Assembly (NCBI RefSeq): GCF_029168945.1
Contig: NC_083607.1
Location: 42,393,257 to 42,457,256, forward strand
Length of the DNA: 64,000 nucleotides
From: Cannabis sativa
Taxonomy: Eukaryota > Streptophyta > Magnoliopsida > Rosales > Cannabaceae
Direction: 5' to 3'
Shown here in pieces: positions 32,530 to 42,259 of the stretch. Below the pieces are notes generated by a model. The model worked only from the letters and a program-made list of their open reading frames with translations, was not told the origin of the DNA and ran no database searches. Each line of letters opens with the position of its first letter. Position 1 is the first letter of the stretch. The position numbers and the translations under genes are program-made.

Positions 32530-34568
32530 TATATATGTATATTATAGTATATATATTATATTTATATGAGATATGTAACATATATATTTATGAATTTAAT
32601 ATTGATATTATGTGTATGTTACATATGAGATATTAATTAGTAAAATACATATTATAATTAATATATGAGTTATATAAAGTATGATAATAATATTGATAGT
32701 AATATAATATTGTTTATTACTATTGATGTGGAGATTATTATCATCTATATTGTGAATAAAGAAAATTCAAAATTCTTTTTCCAATAGTAATTTTGAGAAA
32801 AAAAATTATGACTTGTGAGAAGTTACATTTTTCGAGAATTATAAGTGACAATTATCTCATTTTATGAGATAAGAAAGTGAACAATGAGAGTTATACTTGT
32901 GAGAATTGTCTTGTTATAGCAAGAATAAATGGATCAAATGTAGATCCAAACTTGTGAAATGAGTCATAAATTGGAAGAACAATTTTTAGACTCAAATAAA
33001 ATGAATCAATATGGATTCAAAAATTGTGAAAAGATAACAAAATCGGGAAAGTAATTTTAAAATCTTAAATAATCAAAGTTGTGAACAAAATTGATGAGAA
33101 TTTTGTTAACTTTTGTATAATTTTGGGCTAATCTCAATGAGGAGATAACCTTAAAATTATGAGTAAAAATAATTACATTATTTTGTAAATGGTGATGTGA
33201 GTTTGATATTTTAGTTTTGTTGAGAAAACTAAAATGTCAAATGATATTTTTTAAGGTGACCTTATAAAGTCATTTCAAGAGAAAATACACAAAAGTGATA
33301 TTTTATATACACTTTATGCTAGAAATGTGGGGATGAGCCACAAATTTAATCAAAATGTGTTGAGACATTGTTGATTAATTTATTTGATTTTGAATTCAAA
33401 TTCTAAATCAAATTTGGCTATGTGCATATGTAAAATTTTGACATATTTTGGTATCAAATTTTGGTGAAAATAATTTCAAGAAAAATATTAAATTTAAGAG
33501 AAATTATAGAGACAAAGTGGCATGGTCTTCTATATTTTAAAATCAAGATATTGTCTTGATAATGAAATGTAAAAGTGTGGGGGTGTATACTCCAATATGA
33601 GAAAGTTTAGACATACTTGATGTCTAAAATTAAAATATGAGAATTTAGACATGCTTGGTGTCTAAATTAGTGTTTAATTTTGATATGCTTGGTATCAAAA
33701 TTATTGAAAATTTAAGTTGTATGAAAATTAATTTTTTATGATTAAATTTTCAAAGCTTAAGTACTTAAGGAGAAAAATAGTCACAAAGTGAACACTATAT
33801 TTTTGGCATGCATGATTCACATGCAAACAATAGTGATAGGTTATAACAAATCGCTTAATCTCCGTACAAGATAAAAGCATGAATTTTTTAGGGATGGGAC
33901 CTAAACTCCCTTAGTGTTTTGCTCATTGATGGTAACCTATCTTAACACTAGTAAACATCTAGTCTTAAGTTCAATAGGTAATAACAAGTCAATAGAGTGA
34001 AAATGGTATTCAATTGTCCCATCTATGGATGAGTACATGTTGTGAAAATTGAGGGTTAAAACCGAAAGGTTTTTTAATAGAGCTTAAGCTTAAGAAAACT
34101 CACTTAAGCTTAAGAAGTGTCTAAAGAGTTGTGAGATACTAAAACTCCACCTATATATATAGACTAGAGGTGGTGCCACCTCTTATGAGAATTGGGAGTA
34201 TTCTCTAGAGACTCTTTGAATTGAAATTTTGCACATGGCCATTAACGGGGCAAGAGCGAGACATGCGGTCTCGAGTGAACATTAGCGATGGTGTGTGTGT
34301 TATCACTGGTTTGTACTAAAGGAATGGTGGTTCAATGCTACGGCAACCAAAATTTCACTAAACTTTGTGGCAATTACACTAAGGTAAAATTCAAGTCGAA
34401 AGACATTTTACCTAATGCACCTAAGCAAGACTTCTCAAAAAAGTGTGTATTTAGTCAATCAAAGTGGGAGAATGTTATATTTTGATATAATATTTTGATT
34501 GATTAAATAAATGTTACAAAAGTTACAAGTTTGTTACTAAAGAGATAATGTTTAATCTAGTGGGGGAT
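32530..34568 (+). other. AT-rich internal region of an unidentified LTR element, no gene
   Basis: No coding region is visible. Recurrent phrases such as GTGAGAATT, AAATTGTGAAAAG and GGTGTCTAAATT (33655-33700) give a weakly repetitive texture. It ends with AAAGTGGGAGAATG (34461-34474) and, 90 bp later, TAGTGGGGGATTG (34558-34570), both polypurine-tract-like. It looks like the decayed 3' interior of a Copia-type element whose LTR starts at 34569. Confidence 0.45.
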
Positions 34569-35488
34569 TGTTATATTATTTATAATAATATAATATATAG
34601 ATAATAAATATGTAACATATGACAATGTATATTAGTTGTCATCTTTTTGTAGTATTTGGGGAGTTACTTGTTACTATGAGTAACCTCCACCATTATCACC
34701 AACATTAAGAGTGTAAAAAGATGTTACACATCTTAATTTGAAATTCTTAATGTCATAGGAGTTATGGTGTATGTAGGAGTTACATTTGAGTCCATAACAT
34801 CTATGGAGGTTATGAGTTTGAATTTTAAATGGTGATATCCTAAACACTATATAAAGAGGTTTAAGGTACTCATTTTGGAGATCAAGTTTCTATCAAAAAA
34901 GCACATTGCTAGAAAACCCTAAGGCTTGATAATTCCGAAAGTTATTTCCTAGAGAGTTCCCTAAATGCTTAGAGATAGAGGGAAATAAGTTTTTGGACAA
35001 AGGTGTAATACCTTGTTCAAGTCATGGTGATCCCAACTAATCTACACTCAAGGTTGTGAGTGAGTATATATATATATATATATTATATTGCATGTGTTCT
35101 TATCTTCTTCTACCTTTCTCATATATAATATATTTATATATTGTATATTATGTATTGTATTCAATTCCTTGTTTGGCTTTTTACTATGATATATATTTCT
35201 TTCTTTAATGAATACTATATCATAGTAATGAGATCAATTATACCTTTTAAATAATTATGTTATCGACTTCTAATTTCTTATAATATTATTTATTTTCTTA
35301 TGAAAAATATTAATATATAATAAGTCAAGATATATAAATAAAATTTTACTTTAAGATTAATTACACTTGAGATTAACATATATAAATTATAATAACATTT
35401 ATTTAATCTCTTTGTTGGTCCTTGTATTATATTGCAATAGAGTTGTAATACATCTTGATTTTCTTTTATTGTAATAATATCTCTAACA
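34569..35488 (+). repeat. Copia-type LTR (~920 bp), unpaired
   Basis: Begins TGTTATATTATTTATAATA directly after a purine tract and ends AATATCTCTAACA. A TATA box CTATATAAAGAGG lies near 34848, followed by a transcribed-leader-like region. No partner LTR was found upstream, so it is a 3' LTR of a truncated element. The end point is inferred from the TGTTA/TAACA symmetry. Confidence 0.55.
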
Positions 35489-35635
35489 ACTACACAAGCT
35501 TAAGGAAGCAGGTATATATAGCTTTTGTCTTCAGTTAATTAGATAAGAATGTTGGGTGTGGATCGCTGACTTATTACGATTCATTCTAATTGAATTCTGT
35601 TAGGACTTTTATGTTTGTAATAAGGCCTAAGGTCA

Positions 35636-35898
35636 TGTTAGGCCTTAGGATAATAAATAAAGAGGGTAATTAGGTAATTGTAATGGGAGGGATTGATGCT
35701 ATATATATGAGTGAGTAGGGAGGGTAAGGGAGTAGAGAATTATTTTGTTAAAAGTGAGCATTAGCTCTTGGGAGAGAGCTGGGTCTCTCGAATACCCAGC
35801 AACTTGTTTTTTTTTTTTTTCATTCCAATATCAATATATCAGCTCTATTTTTTCTACTTTGCTATTGTGTGTACCGAAATGATAGGAAATTCCTATAA
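35636..35898 (+). repeat. 5' LTR of the FtsH-carrying element
   Basis: TGTTAGGCCTTAGG to GGAAATTCCTATAA. The terminal CA seen in the 3' LTR is AA here. It includes GAGGGTAAGGGAG, GGGTCTCTCGAATACCC (a perfect hairpin-like inverted repeat) and a poly-T tract. The length difference from the 3' LTR is mostly in that T-run. Confidence 0.9.
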
Positions 35899-36856
35899 AA
35901 TGGTATCAGAGCATGATCTTGTGACCTCCGTTACGGCGCCCAGACTACCGCTCTTTAATGGAGATGACCCGTATGGCTGGGTTCTTCGCATAGAAGAATA
36001 TTTCCAAGCTTATCAGATCCCAGAAAGAAAGAAGGTTGCTGTGGCTCAAGCATGTTTAGAGGATGTTGCTTGGAGATGGTTTCAACCAGTGGAGGAGCAA
36101 GATCCAATCAAAAATTGGTTGGAATTCCGCATCACGTTATTCAATTGTTGCTCAAAAATTGATAACGATCCGTTCGACGAATTGATGGCTCTCAGATATG
36201 ATAACTCGGTGTTGGAGTTTTGGATTCGGTTCATTCTGGTGGGAGCAAAATTGTCGGATATCCCCGAAACTTTCCTCTGTGATATATTTGTTGGGAATCT
36301 GCCGGTGGAGGTGAAGAGGAAGGTGCGTGAATGTAAGCTAAGAACACTCCCTGAAGTCATAGCTAGAGCATTCTTCGTTGAAGGACAAGTGAGGTTTCAA
36401 AATCAAAGTAGCACACTGAAGGAGTTGAAGAACGGAAACAATCTGTTTGTCGAACAACCAACAATAATTTCTGAAGATATGGTTGGGGTCGATGGTGAAG
36501 ATGGAGATGAAGACGAAGACGATATCGTACGGAGAGGCAACGAACAACCAATTGATCTACTCATTTCTCCAACAAAAACGGTGGAAATCAGAAGATCACA
36601 TCATGGCTTCCAATCGGAGATGCTCTGTGAAAAAGAAGCAGAGAATACACCAAGCTATCAATTCATTCCAACGACCAAGCTTATATTGCCGGAGATGAAG
36701 AGCAAGTTGCCGAAACTGGGGACGATACCAGTGTGGTACAATGAGAACTCGAGCCAGATCCTCCCACCCAAAATTCATCAAGGTCGGCTTGGTGATGCGT
36801 CGTGGACAAGAAGCACTCCACCGCTACTGTCATTTAGTGGCTTACAAACTCTTTGA
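35879..36856 (+). CDS. gag-like protein of the FtsH-carrying element
   Basis: The open frame has ATGs at 35879 (inside the LTR) and 35900 (inside the PBS); the latter gives about 318 residues starting MVSEHDLVTSV. The retrotransposon gag capsid signature is clear: APRLPLFNGDDPYGWVLRIE, ACLEDVAWRWFQPVEE, NWLEFRITLFNCCS and FVGNLPVEVKRKV. No zinc knuckle follows; instead there is an acidic stretch (DGEDGDEDEDD) and then sequence of no recognised family up to the stop at 36856. An intact capsid ORF in an element without pol suggests it may still form particles or be recognised by a helper. Confidence 0.75.
   Translation: MIGNSYKMVSEHDLVTSVTAPRLPLFNGDDPYGWVLRIEEYFQAYQIPERKKVAVAQACLEDVAWRWFQPVEEQDPIKNWLEFRITLFNCCSKIDNDPFDELMALRYDNSVLEFWIRFILVGAKLSDIPETFLCDIFVGNLPVEVKRKVRECKLRTLPEVIARAFFVEGQVRFQNQSSTLKELKNGNNLFVEQPTIISEDMVGVDGEDGDEDEDDIVRRGNEQPIDLLISPTKTVEIRRSHHGFQSEMLCEKEAENTPSYQFIPTTKLILPEMKSKLPKLGTIPVWYNENSSQILPPKIHQGRLGDASWTRSTPPLLSFSGLQTL
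35901..35912 (+). other. PBS overlapping the gag start codon
   Basis: TGGTATCAGAGC, complementary to the initiator tRNA-Met 3' end. The A at 35900 plus this site forms ATGGTATCAGAGCATGAT, which reads MVSEHD in the gag frame. Confidence 0.85.
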
Positions 36857-37814
36857 TCGCGGAAAGCACGACCAGCAAGCTAGCGAAGTCGTTACTAACA
36901 AAGCAACAACAATTTCTGATTTGGGTGTGGTGTCGCGCATGCTACCTGCCATACACCACGACATGGAGCTCCAACATATTTCGTTTGAGCGTGTAAGCAA
37001 TCCACCGGTGCCGGAGAAGACACGCTATACAGCGGATAACTTTCGTTGGCCGACGATGGTCAAGGAGGAGTCTAGCTTGCTGATCACCAAGGAACCCGTA
37101 CCTGGTGCGAGTTGTTTGATGACGGCGTACTGTAGAAGACGATTGGAGAATTCAAAATTATCAAATTGTTCCTTCCAACCCTATCAGGTTAGGCCCAATT
37201 CATTGGGTTACTTTTTAAATCTGGCCTTAATGTTTTCTTCTTTCACTAGAGCAATAATATCACATCAGATAAACCACAAGCCCAATTCATTTAATTACAT
37301 TATTGATTGGGCCCACTTAAGCAAAGAATACCCACGTAATGTGCTGGTGACATGGGACCCAGGAGAAACTCATTTATCTATTCTTTTGGGGCTGGACAGT
37401 ACAAAACAAAAGCAAGTATTACTTGAAGAGAACCCTCACGTGAGCTTTTCCTACACACTACCGTGCTTCTTGAATGTCATCACTTCTTCTTCGGCTCATC
37501 CATGGCAGAAGAATATTTTCCAGGTGTTTTTCTGGACTTCAAATCTGATGGTAGAGATGAAATCGCTAGAGCAACTTTTTCAATCTCATCCCATTTTGAC
37601 AGAGGTGTTAATGAGAGAGAAGAAAATTTGGGAAGGCTTTCATTTTGACAGCGGTAAATCAAAAAATTCTCTTCCATGCCCTTACAATTTTTCGAATGAT
37701 TTTCTCTCTATTTTTCACTCGCACAACAGTTATTGGAGCAATGTAGTAAGGGATCAAGTGGTGGTTGGCATCATGATAGTGGCTGGAAAGAAGCGGCCAC
37801 GGCTGAAATTCTAG
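36741..37814 (+). CDS. Unassigned 357-codon ORF between gag and FtsH fragment
   Basis: Open from ATG 36741, overlapping the end of gag in another frame, to TAG 37812-37814. I recognise no domain. The composition is coding-like, and the segment from about 37200 (LGYFLNLALMFSSFTRAI, NYIIDWAHLSKEYPRNVLV) looks less like gag remnants. It could be captured host DNA, an old Gypsy env/aORF-like region, or chance. It ends 13 bases before FtsH similarity begins. Confidence 0.4.
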   Translation: MRTRARSSHPKFIKVGLVMRRGQEALHRYCHLVAYKLFDRGKHDQQASEVVTNKATTISDLGVVSRMLPAIHHDMELQHISFERVSNPPVPEKTRYTADNFRWPTMVKEESSLLITKEPVPGASCLMTAYCRRRLENSKLSNCSFQPYQVRPNSLGYFLNLALMFSSFTRAIISHQINHKPNSFNYIIDWAHLSKEYPRNVLVTWDPGETHLSILLGLDSTKQKQVLLEENPHVSFSYTLPCFLNVITSSSAHPWQKNIFQVFFWTSNLMVEMKSLEQLFQSHPILTEVLMREKKIWEGFHFDSGKSKNSLPCPYNFSNDFLSIFHSHNSYWSNVVRDQVVVGIMIVAGKKRPRLKF

Positions 37815-37826
37815 TATGAGGTACTT

Positions 37827-38265
37827 TGCCTCATATTCATTGATAAAATGAATGTTGTTGGTTCTACACAACATCAATGGGAAGGGTATACGAAGAAAAT
37901 GCTACATCAACTTCTTGTTGGGATGGATGATTTTGAGCCGAATATAGGAATATTTTTAATGGCTGCAACAACCTTGCTTGATATTTTTGATCCAGCTTTA
38001 ACAAGACCTGGTAGATTTTTCATGTATGTTGTTCCCATTTCCGATGGCCGAGGTCGCCCAGAGTCATTAGAGTTTTATCTACAGGATAAATCATTGGTTG
38101 CAATTATAGATGTTAATGGTACAATAGAATTTGATCTTGCCAACTTAGTGAACATGGAGGCCCTTAAAGCAGCCGTTGAAGGTGTCCACAAGATGACTGA
38201 TCCACAATTGGGGTTCACAAAAAACAAAATAATAATTGATAAGATAGGGGTTACTACTGTTCAAT
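37827..38265 (+). pseudogene. Captured FtsH11-like AAA+ metalloprotease fragment
   Basis: The frame through ATG 37848 reads IFIDKMNVVGST, QWEGYTKKMLHQLLVGMD, MAATTLLDIFDPALTRPGRF, LEFYLQDKSL, DLANLVNMEALKAAVEG and QLGFTKNKII. In order and spacing this follows plant FtsH11-type proteases (organellar membrane AAA+ zinc proteases): the end of Walker B (IFIDE-D), then the second region of homology with the arginine finger (RPGRF), then the alpha-helical lid. Walker B Glu is Lys here (FIDK), the PGF-GA segment before DLANLVN is missing, and neither Walker A nor the HExxH zinc site is present. No introns interrupt it, so it may have been copied from spliced mRNA. It cannot be an active protease. 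The frame stays open to 38693, beyond the similarity. Confidence 0.8.
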
Positions 38266-38693
38266 GGATTTACCACAGAGGACGAAAAATCATATTTGTT
38301 GAATTAATCCACGAGGAGAATCTCATCATTATTCATGAGTTTTTTGTCTCAGCTTCTTCTTATTTTTGGGATGGGTATTGGAGAAAGCACCCACTCAAAA
38401 AAATACACACTGAATTGGCTCTACTGAAGCACATTTATCCATATTGGAGTTTGGTATACTCAAGTTTAGGTCTTTCTCTACTTGAATTGGTCTCCGGAGC
38501 ATCTTTCTATGGCGCGACATTAGCTTTCTTTCCACTTACTCTACATACCAAAGGGGGAATTACCAACTTGCTCAGCTGGTTCTTTGATCGCGGTAGACTC
38601 GCTGAGAGGTGGCGTCTCTCTCATAGCTTGAACACCTTGCATTTGTTGGCTTGGTTCTTCGACAGAGGACGCCCAAGAGCCACGATTAGTTGA
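38266..38693 (+). other. Unassigned open continuation after the FtsH fragment
   Basis: Continues the same frame for about 140 codons. It includes a small internal repeat, LSWFFDRGRLA and LAWFFDRGRPR (38572-38680), and a related LFDRGK string occurs at 36849 in the ORF upstream. No family is recognised. Confidence 0.4.
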
Positions 38694-38745
38694 AGACTTC
38701 ATGTTTTTCACCTTGAGGACAAGGTGAATTTCGGGCGGCTGGTAT

Positions 38746-39003
38746 TGTTAGGCCTTAGGGTAATAAATAAAAAGGGTAATTAGGTAATTGTAATGGGAGG
38801 GATTGATGCTATATATATGAGTGAGTAGGGAGGGTAAGGGAGTAGAGAATTATTTTGTTAAAAGTGAGCATTAGCTCTTGGGAGAGAGCTGGGTCTCTCG
38901 AATACCCAGCAACTTGTTTTTTTTTCATTCCAATATCAATATATCAGCTCTATTTTTTCTACTTTGCTATTGTGTGTACCGAAATGATAGGAAATTCCTA
39001 TCA
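38746..39003 (+). repeat. 3' LTR of the FtsH-carrying element
   Basis: TGTTAGGCCTTAGG to TTCCTATCA, followed by the duplication GGTCA. It is preceded by GGGCGGCTGGTAT in the polypurine-tract position, only moderately purine-rich. Confidence 0.9.
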
Positions 39004-39533
39004 GGTCACTGTATTTGTCTTGTAATTCCTTGAACCGAACTTAATGAAAAAATAGCAGTGTAAGTGCAGGTTTATCCAACATATATAATAGTAACTTATA
39101 AATTTTATAAGAATCCAAAGGCGGAGTAAGAAAGGATTAAGCAAATGGAGATATATTAACTCTTCCAGGACAAGGTTAACCATTCATCCATTTTATACTT
39201 GACTGAACCTGCTTGCGGGAGAAGAAATGTGGGGATGTAGTGTTTCAATAATTCCATTCAAACCAAAAAGATCCTTTTTTTCCAAGTTTTAGAGAATAAA
39301 AAACAATAACCACATCAAAGTTATATTTTATAAGTTTTCCATATATCATTACGACAAAAACACTAAATATATGTGTATATTATTAGATCTATAACAATAA
39401 TTGTAAAATACTTGCATTATTTTGAATGTACAATATTTTATACTAACTAATTTAATAAATATACAATACCAGGCATCTCTAATTAACAGGTTGCTTGCTG
39501 ATCGATTAGGAAGAGGCAGTCTGCAAAGAGTTA

Positions 39534-41179
39534 TTATCGGAGGTGATGCCTGCAAAGATGAAGAAGGAAAATTAAAATAAAAAATTTCAATTACTTAGAA
39601 TACAGTCATAATTAATGTGTTGGTAAGACTCAGCAAAACTAACCTAAGAGTTTCTTTTGTTCCACGACGAACTTTGCAGCGAATTGTAGGGAGACCAAGA
39701 CGCTGATGAGCTTCATAGCGATGACAACCCGAGAAGCCTATAGAGCATGAATGAACCATGACATGAAAGAGATTTTGGAAATCATATAAACCAAAAAATA
39801 TTCTGATACCATCAAGATTTCTTTTTTATTTCTCTCATTAATTCTTATTCTCTTCCTCTCTATCTTCATCTTTTGCTAGATTCAGATAAGCATAGCAACA
39901 AAATGATTTCACAATAAAAAAAATTGAGAGTGAAACATAAGAACACATACCGTAATAAACACCATCAACCTCAAGCACATCAATCTGAAAGCATAATATA
40001 AGGGAGTAAGCAAATAATTTTTCTTTTAAAACCTATATATACTGACACGAAATTTTAAAATTTTGCATGATTTAATTTGTTCTGTCTACTGCCACATTGG
40101 GGAACAAATAGTAGTTCTTTGACATAGCCCACTAGGGTCCTCAATTCAGTAGCACAAACACTTGGAATAAACAATGGAGAAACAGAGAGAAATTTAGATT
40201 TATATTCAATTGAGATAATAAAGAGTAAAGACGACCCAGAACTCTTCCAAGAGCTAATTCTCAATGCATTACAATTACTTGATTCACTCATTTTTCTTAG
40301 ACTCTGATACAACCCTATTTCATCTTATCCACTACCCCTAACTACAATTACCCACCTATTCATCCATTTCCTAATTCTAGTATCCTATCTCTATCAATAT
40401 CTGGTGTCTATTTTTCTTTATTTCTCAATAACACTTAAAAGAACTGAAACCTTCGATACAATAAATAATAATAATAATGATAAAGAGAATGCACTTATGC
40501 ACATGATTTCTTCTAAGAACGATCAAATAAATGTTTTGTTTCTCTACATATCATATAAAGGTGAAAATTAAGTACCAAAGATTCAACTATAATATACGTC
40601 TGGATAGAATCATTAATTAGTACTAGAATTGATTATTATGGCTTCCATATAGCTTATTAAATTTTTTAATCAAAAAATAAAAAGAAAATTATTAAATATT
40701 TCTAACAAATTTAAAGGATAATTCATTTTACAACATACAGTACTATATGGAGTCAAAGGTCGACCATGTTTCTTCAATCAAGGGGAAAAACAACTATATC
40801 AAATGATATCCATATGCAAATACACAAATCTTGAGAAGAGTACTCACAGGTACTTGAAGGCCAATTTGGCTGATGCTGTCCATCAATTCCTCTACCTTAT
40901 TTTGATCGTTGGTTCTGGTTCGCAAAAGGGGTCTCCGAATCTTATCCAGCGGAAGCTCCAATATCACTGGACCACCTATATTCCCACGGCTCGTTGGAGA
41001 AGGAGACCCTAAAATTAAAAATAAGATTGCGCTAAACTTTCCTTTTTTTTTTTTTTTTATCCCAGGAAACAAGCAAAGAGATTTTCAATTTGAGAGGGGG
41101 AGAAAGTTTTACCATTTGAGGAAGCAGAAACAGAGAAGGTCCTCAAACTGTTGGGAGCTTGCATAGTTAAACTCACCAT
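39534..41179 (-). CDS. SRX: Sulfiredoxin, plastid/mitochondrial type, five exons
   Basis: Reduces the cysteine-sulfinic acid of over-oxidised 2-Cys peroxiredoxins with ATP. Exons on the minus strand: 41113-41179, 40848-41008, 39951-39984, 39644-39737 and 39534-39549. All introns are GT-AG (104, 863, 213 and 94 bp), and phases join to 123 codons plus TAA, close to the ~125 of the Arabidopsis protein. Residues 1-35 are Ser-rich and low in acidic residues (MVSLTMQAPNSLRTFSVSAS), as a transit peptide. The core follows: ELPLDKIRRPLLRTR (40-54), NDQNKVEELMDSI, IGLQVP, IDVLEVDGVYYG, then the catalytic FSGCHRYEAH with Cys92, LGLPTIRC and the C-terminus GTKETLRHHLR. All key residues are present and no frame break is seen. 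This is the only intact host gene in the window. An LTR element sits ~530 bp beyond its stop codon. Confidence 0.95.
40070..40440 (-). repeat. Possible retroelement remnant in SRX intron 2
   Basis: Read on the minus strand, GGTTGTATCAGAGTC (about 40297-40311) resembles a PBS (TGGTATCAGAGC with changes). It is followed by an open but unrecognised frame starting near 40312 (MSESSNCNALRISSW). It may be the PBS and start of a decayed LTR element. No LTR pair was found. Confidence 0.3.
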
Positions 41180-41369
41180 CTTTTTTATTCTTTTTTTTTC
41201 AACTTGTTATCAATCTGTCTCTCCGTTCTGTATGTGGATAGTGTTAATAGAAAAAAATTGGAATGGAAAAAAGTATATGAATAGATGCGTTTCTTTCTTT
41301 CTTTTTTTTTTTTTTTTGATTCTATTGCCTGTTTCGTGTCAGCTCACCTTTGGAAGATGGAGTGTGAAA

Positions 41370-41380
41370 CACGTGTGACG
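41370..41380 (-). promoter_or_regulatory. G-box plus TGACG motif upstream of SRX
   Basis: CACGTG (41370-41375) overlaps TGACG (41376-41380, plus-strand reading), about 190 bp upstream of the SRX start codon. G-boxes bind bZIP/bHLH factors, and TGACG is the core of as-1-like elements bound by TGA factors in oxidative and xenobiotic responses. A role at SRX is inferred from position only. Confidence 0.4.
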
Positions 41381-41444
41381 CACATGCAACTTATCATGGA
41401 AGTAGATTAATGTTATGGATTATTATTATTATTTGTAAAATATT

Positions 41445-41830
41445 ATAGGGAATATATTCATTTGGTACATTGTGTTTTTATGGAAAACATATTTGGCATT
41501 TTATGTTTTTAATAATACTCAATTAGTATTTTATATTTTTAAATTGTACATATTTAGTACCCTAAAATAAAATTTAATCAATATAGTTTTATTAATTTAA
41601 CGAAACAGTTCTCAATTATATATAATCAAATAAAGAAATTTGAATTCAGAATTTATAAATTTTAAAAAATTGATTATATTGATTAAATTTTATTAAAAAA
41701 ATTTGAATTTAGGGTACCAAATACGTATGATTGTAAAATACAAAGTATCAAATAAGCATTATTAAAAATACAGAGTACCAAACTTGTATTTAGATCAAAT
41801 ACAGAGTACCAAATGTGTAAACACCCAATA
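41445..41830. mobile_element. Foldback/MITE-like element with repeated TTTGGTAC
   Basis: The left part reads CATTTGGTACATTGTG, then ATTTGGCATTTTATG and AATACTCAATTAGTATTTT. The right part carries the complement, with several copies of GAGTACCAAA(C/T) or GTACCAAAT (about 41715, 41770 and 41805). The whole ~380 bp can fold back on itself. It is non-coding, lies upstream of SRX, and its superfamily and exact ends are not resolved. Confidence 0.5.
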
Positions 41831-42259
41831 TTATATAATACATATATGAAATTATGAAATTGATGGTTGAGGGTGATTTTGGCATAGTTATTAAGATATT
41901 GGAAAAATAATTTATTTCAGTTGAAGAATTTATAAATATAGGTAAACTTAATGTAAAAATCTCTTTAATTATTTTTGGAGTTGTAATTTTTTATTTGTCT
42001 TAAGATTATATAATTTTTTTTTTTTTTTTGAGGAATTAAGATTATATAATTTGATAGTCTATAATGTGAACTTTTACTATGAATGTTTTGCCTATAATGA
42101 ATCTTTCTTCTAGACCAAACGATAGACGCCTTTGTTAAAAAAAAATCTCTAATTATTTATTTTATATACTGTTATAAATATTAATAATTATGTGGTTGTC
42201 CAAATTTTTTATTTATTATCATTAATTGTAATCAATATTCTTTTTTTCTTAGTTTCTTA

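Larger units (their letters stand above)
35636..39003 (+). mobile_element. Complete non-autonomous LTR element carrying an FtsH-like gene fragment
   Basis: LTRs at 35636-35898 and 38746-39003 (~260 bp) match almost base for base. The perfect 5-bp duplication GGTCA flanks it (35631-35635, 39004-39008). The PBS TGGTATCAGAGC is at 35901. Inside are a gag ORF, an unassigned open region, a piece of an FtsH11-like protease gene (37827-38265), a further unassigned region and a final CACCTTGAGGACAAGGTG (38709-38726). The last encodes HLEDKV, as at the very end of some Gypsy pol genes. No RT, RNase H, integrase or protease motifs occur in the 3.4 kb. It therefore looks like a Gypsy-derived element that lost pol, gained host DNA and was mobilised in trans. 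Confidence 0.88.

Noticed and set aside
36082..36781. Minus-strand ORFs opposite the gag of the FtsH-carrying element
   Set aside because: Antisense shadows with no recognisable family; the plus strand shows the gag signature.
37848..38693. A functional FtsH protease gene
   Set aside because: Walker A, the Walker B glutamate and the HExxH zinc site are absent, and the similarity covers under half of the open frame. It is a fragment.
39349..39555. 68-codon minus-strand ORF starting QASPPIITLC
   Set aside because: It overlaps the last SRX exon in the wrong frame. The correct frame gives RHHLR and a stop, as in known sulfiredoxins.
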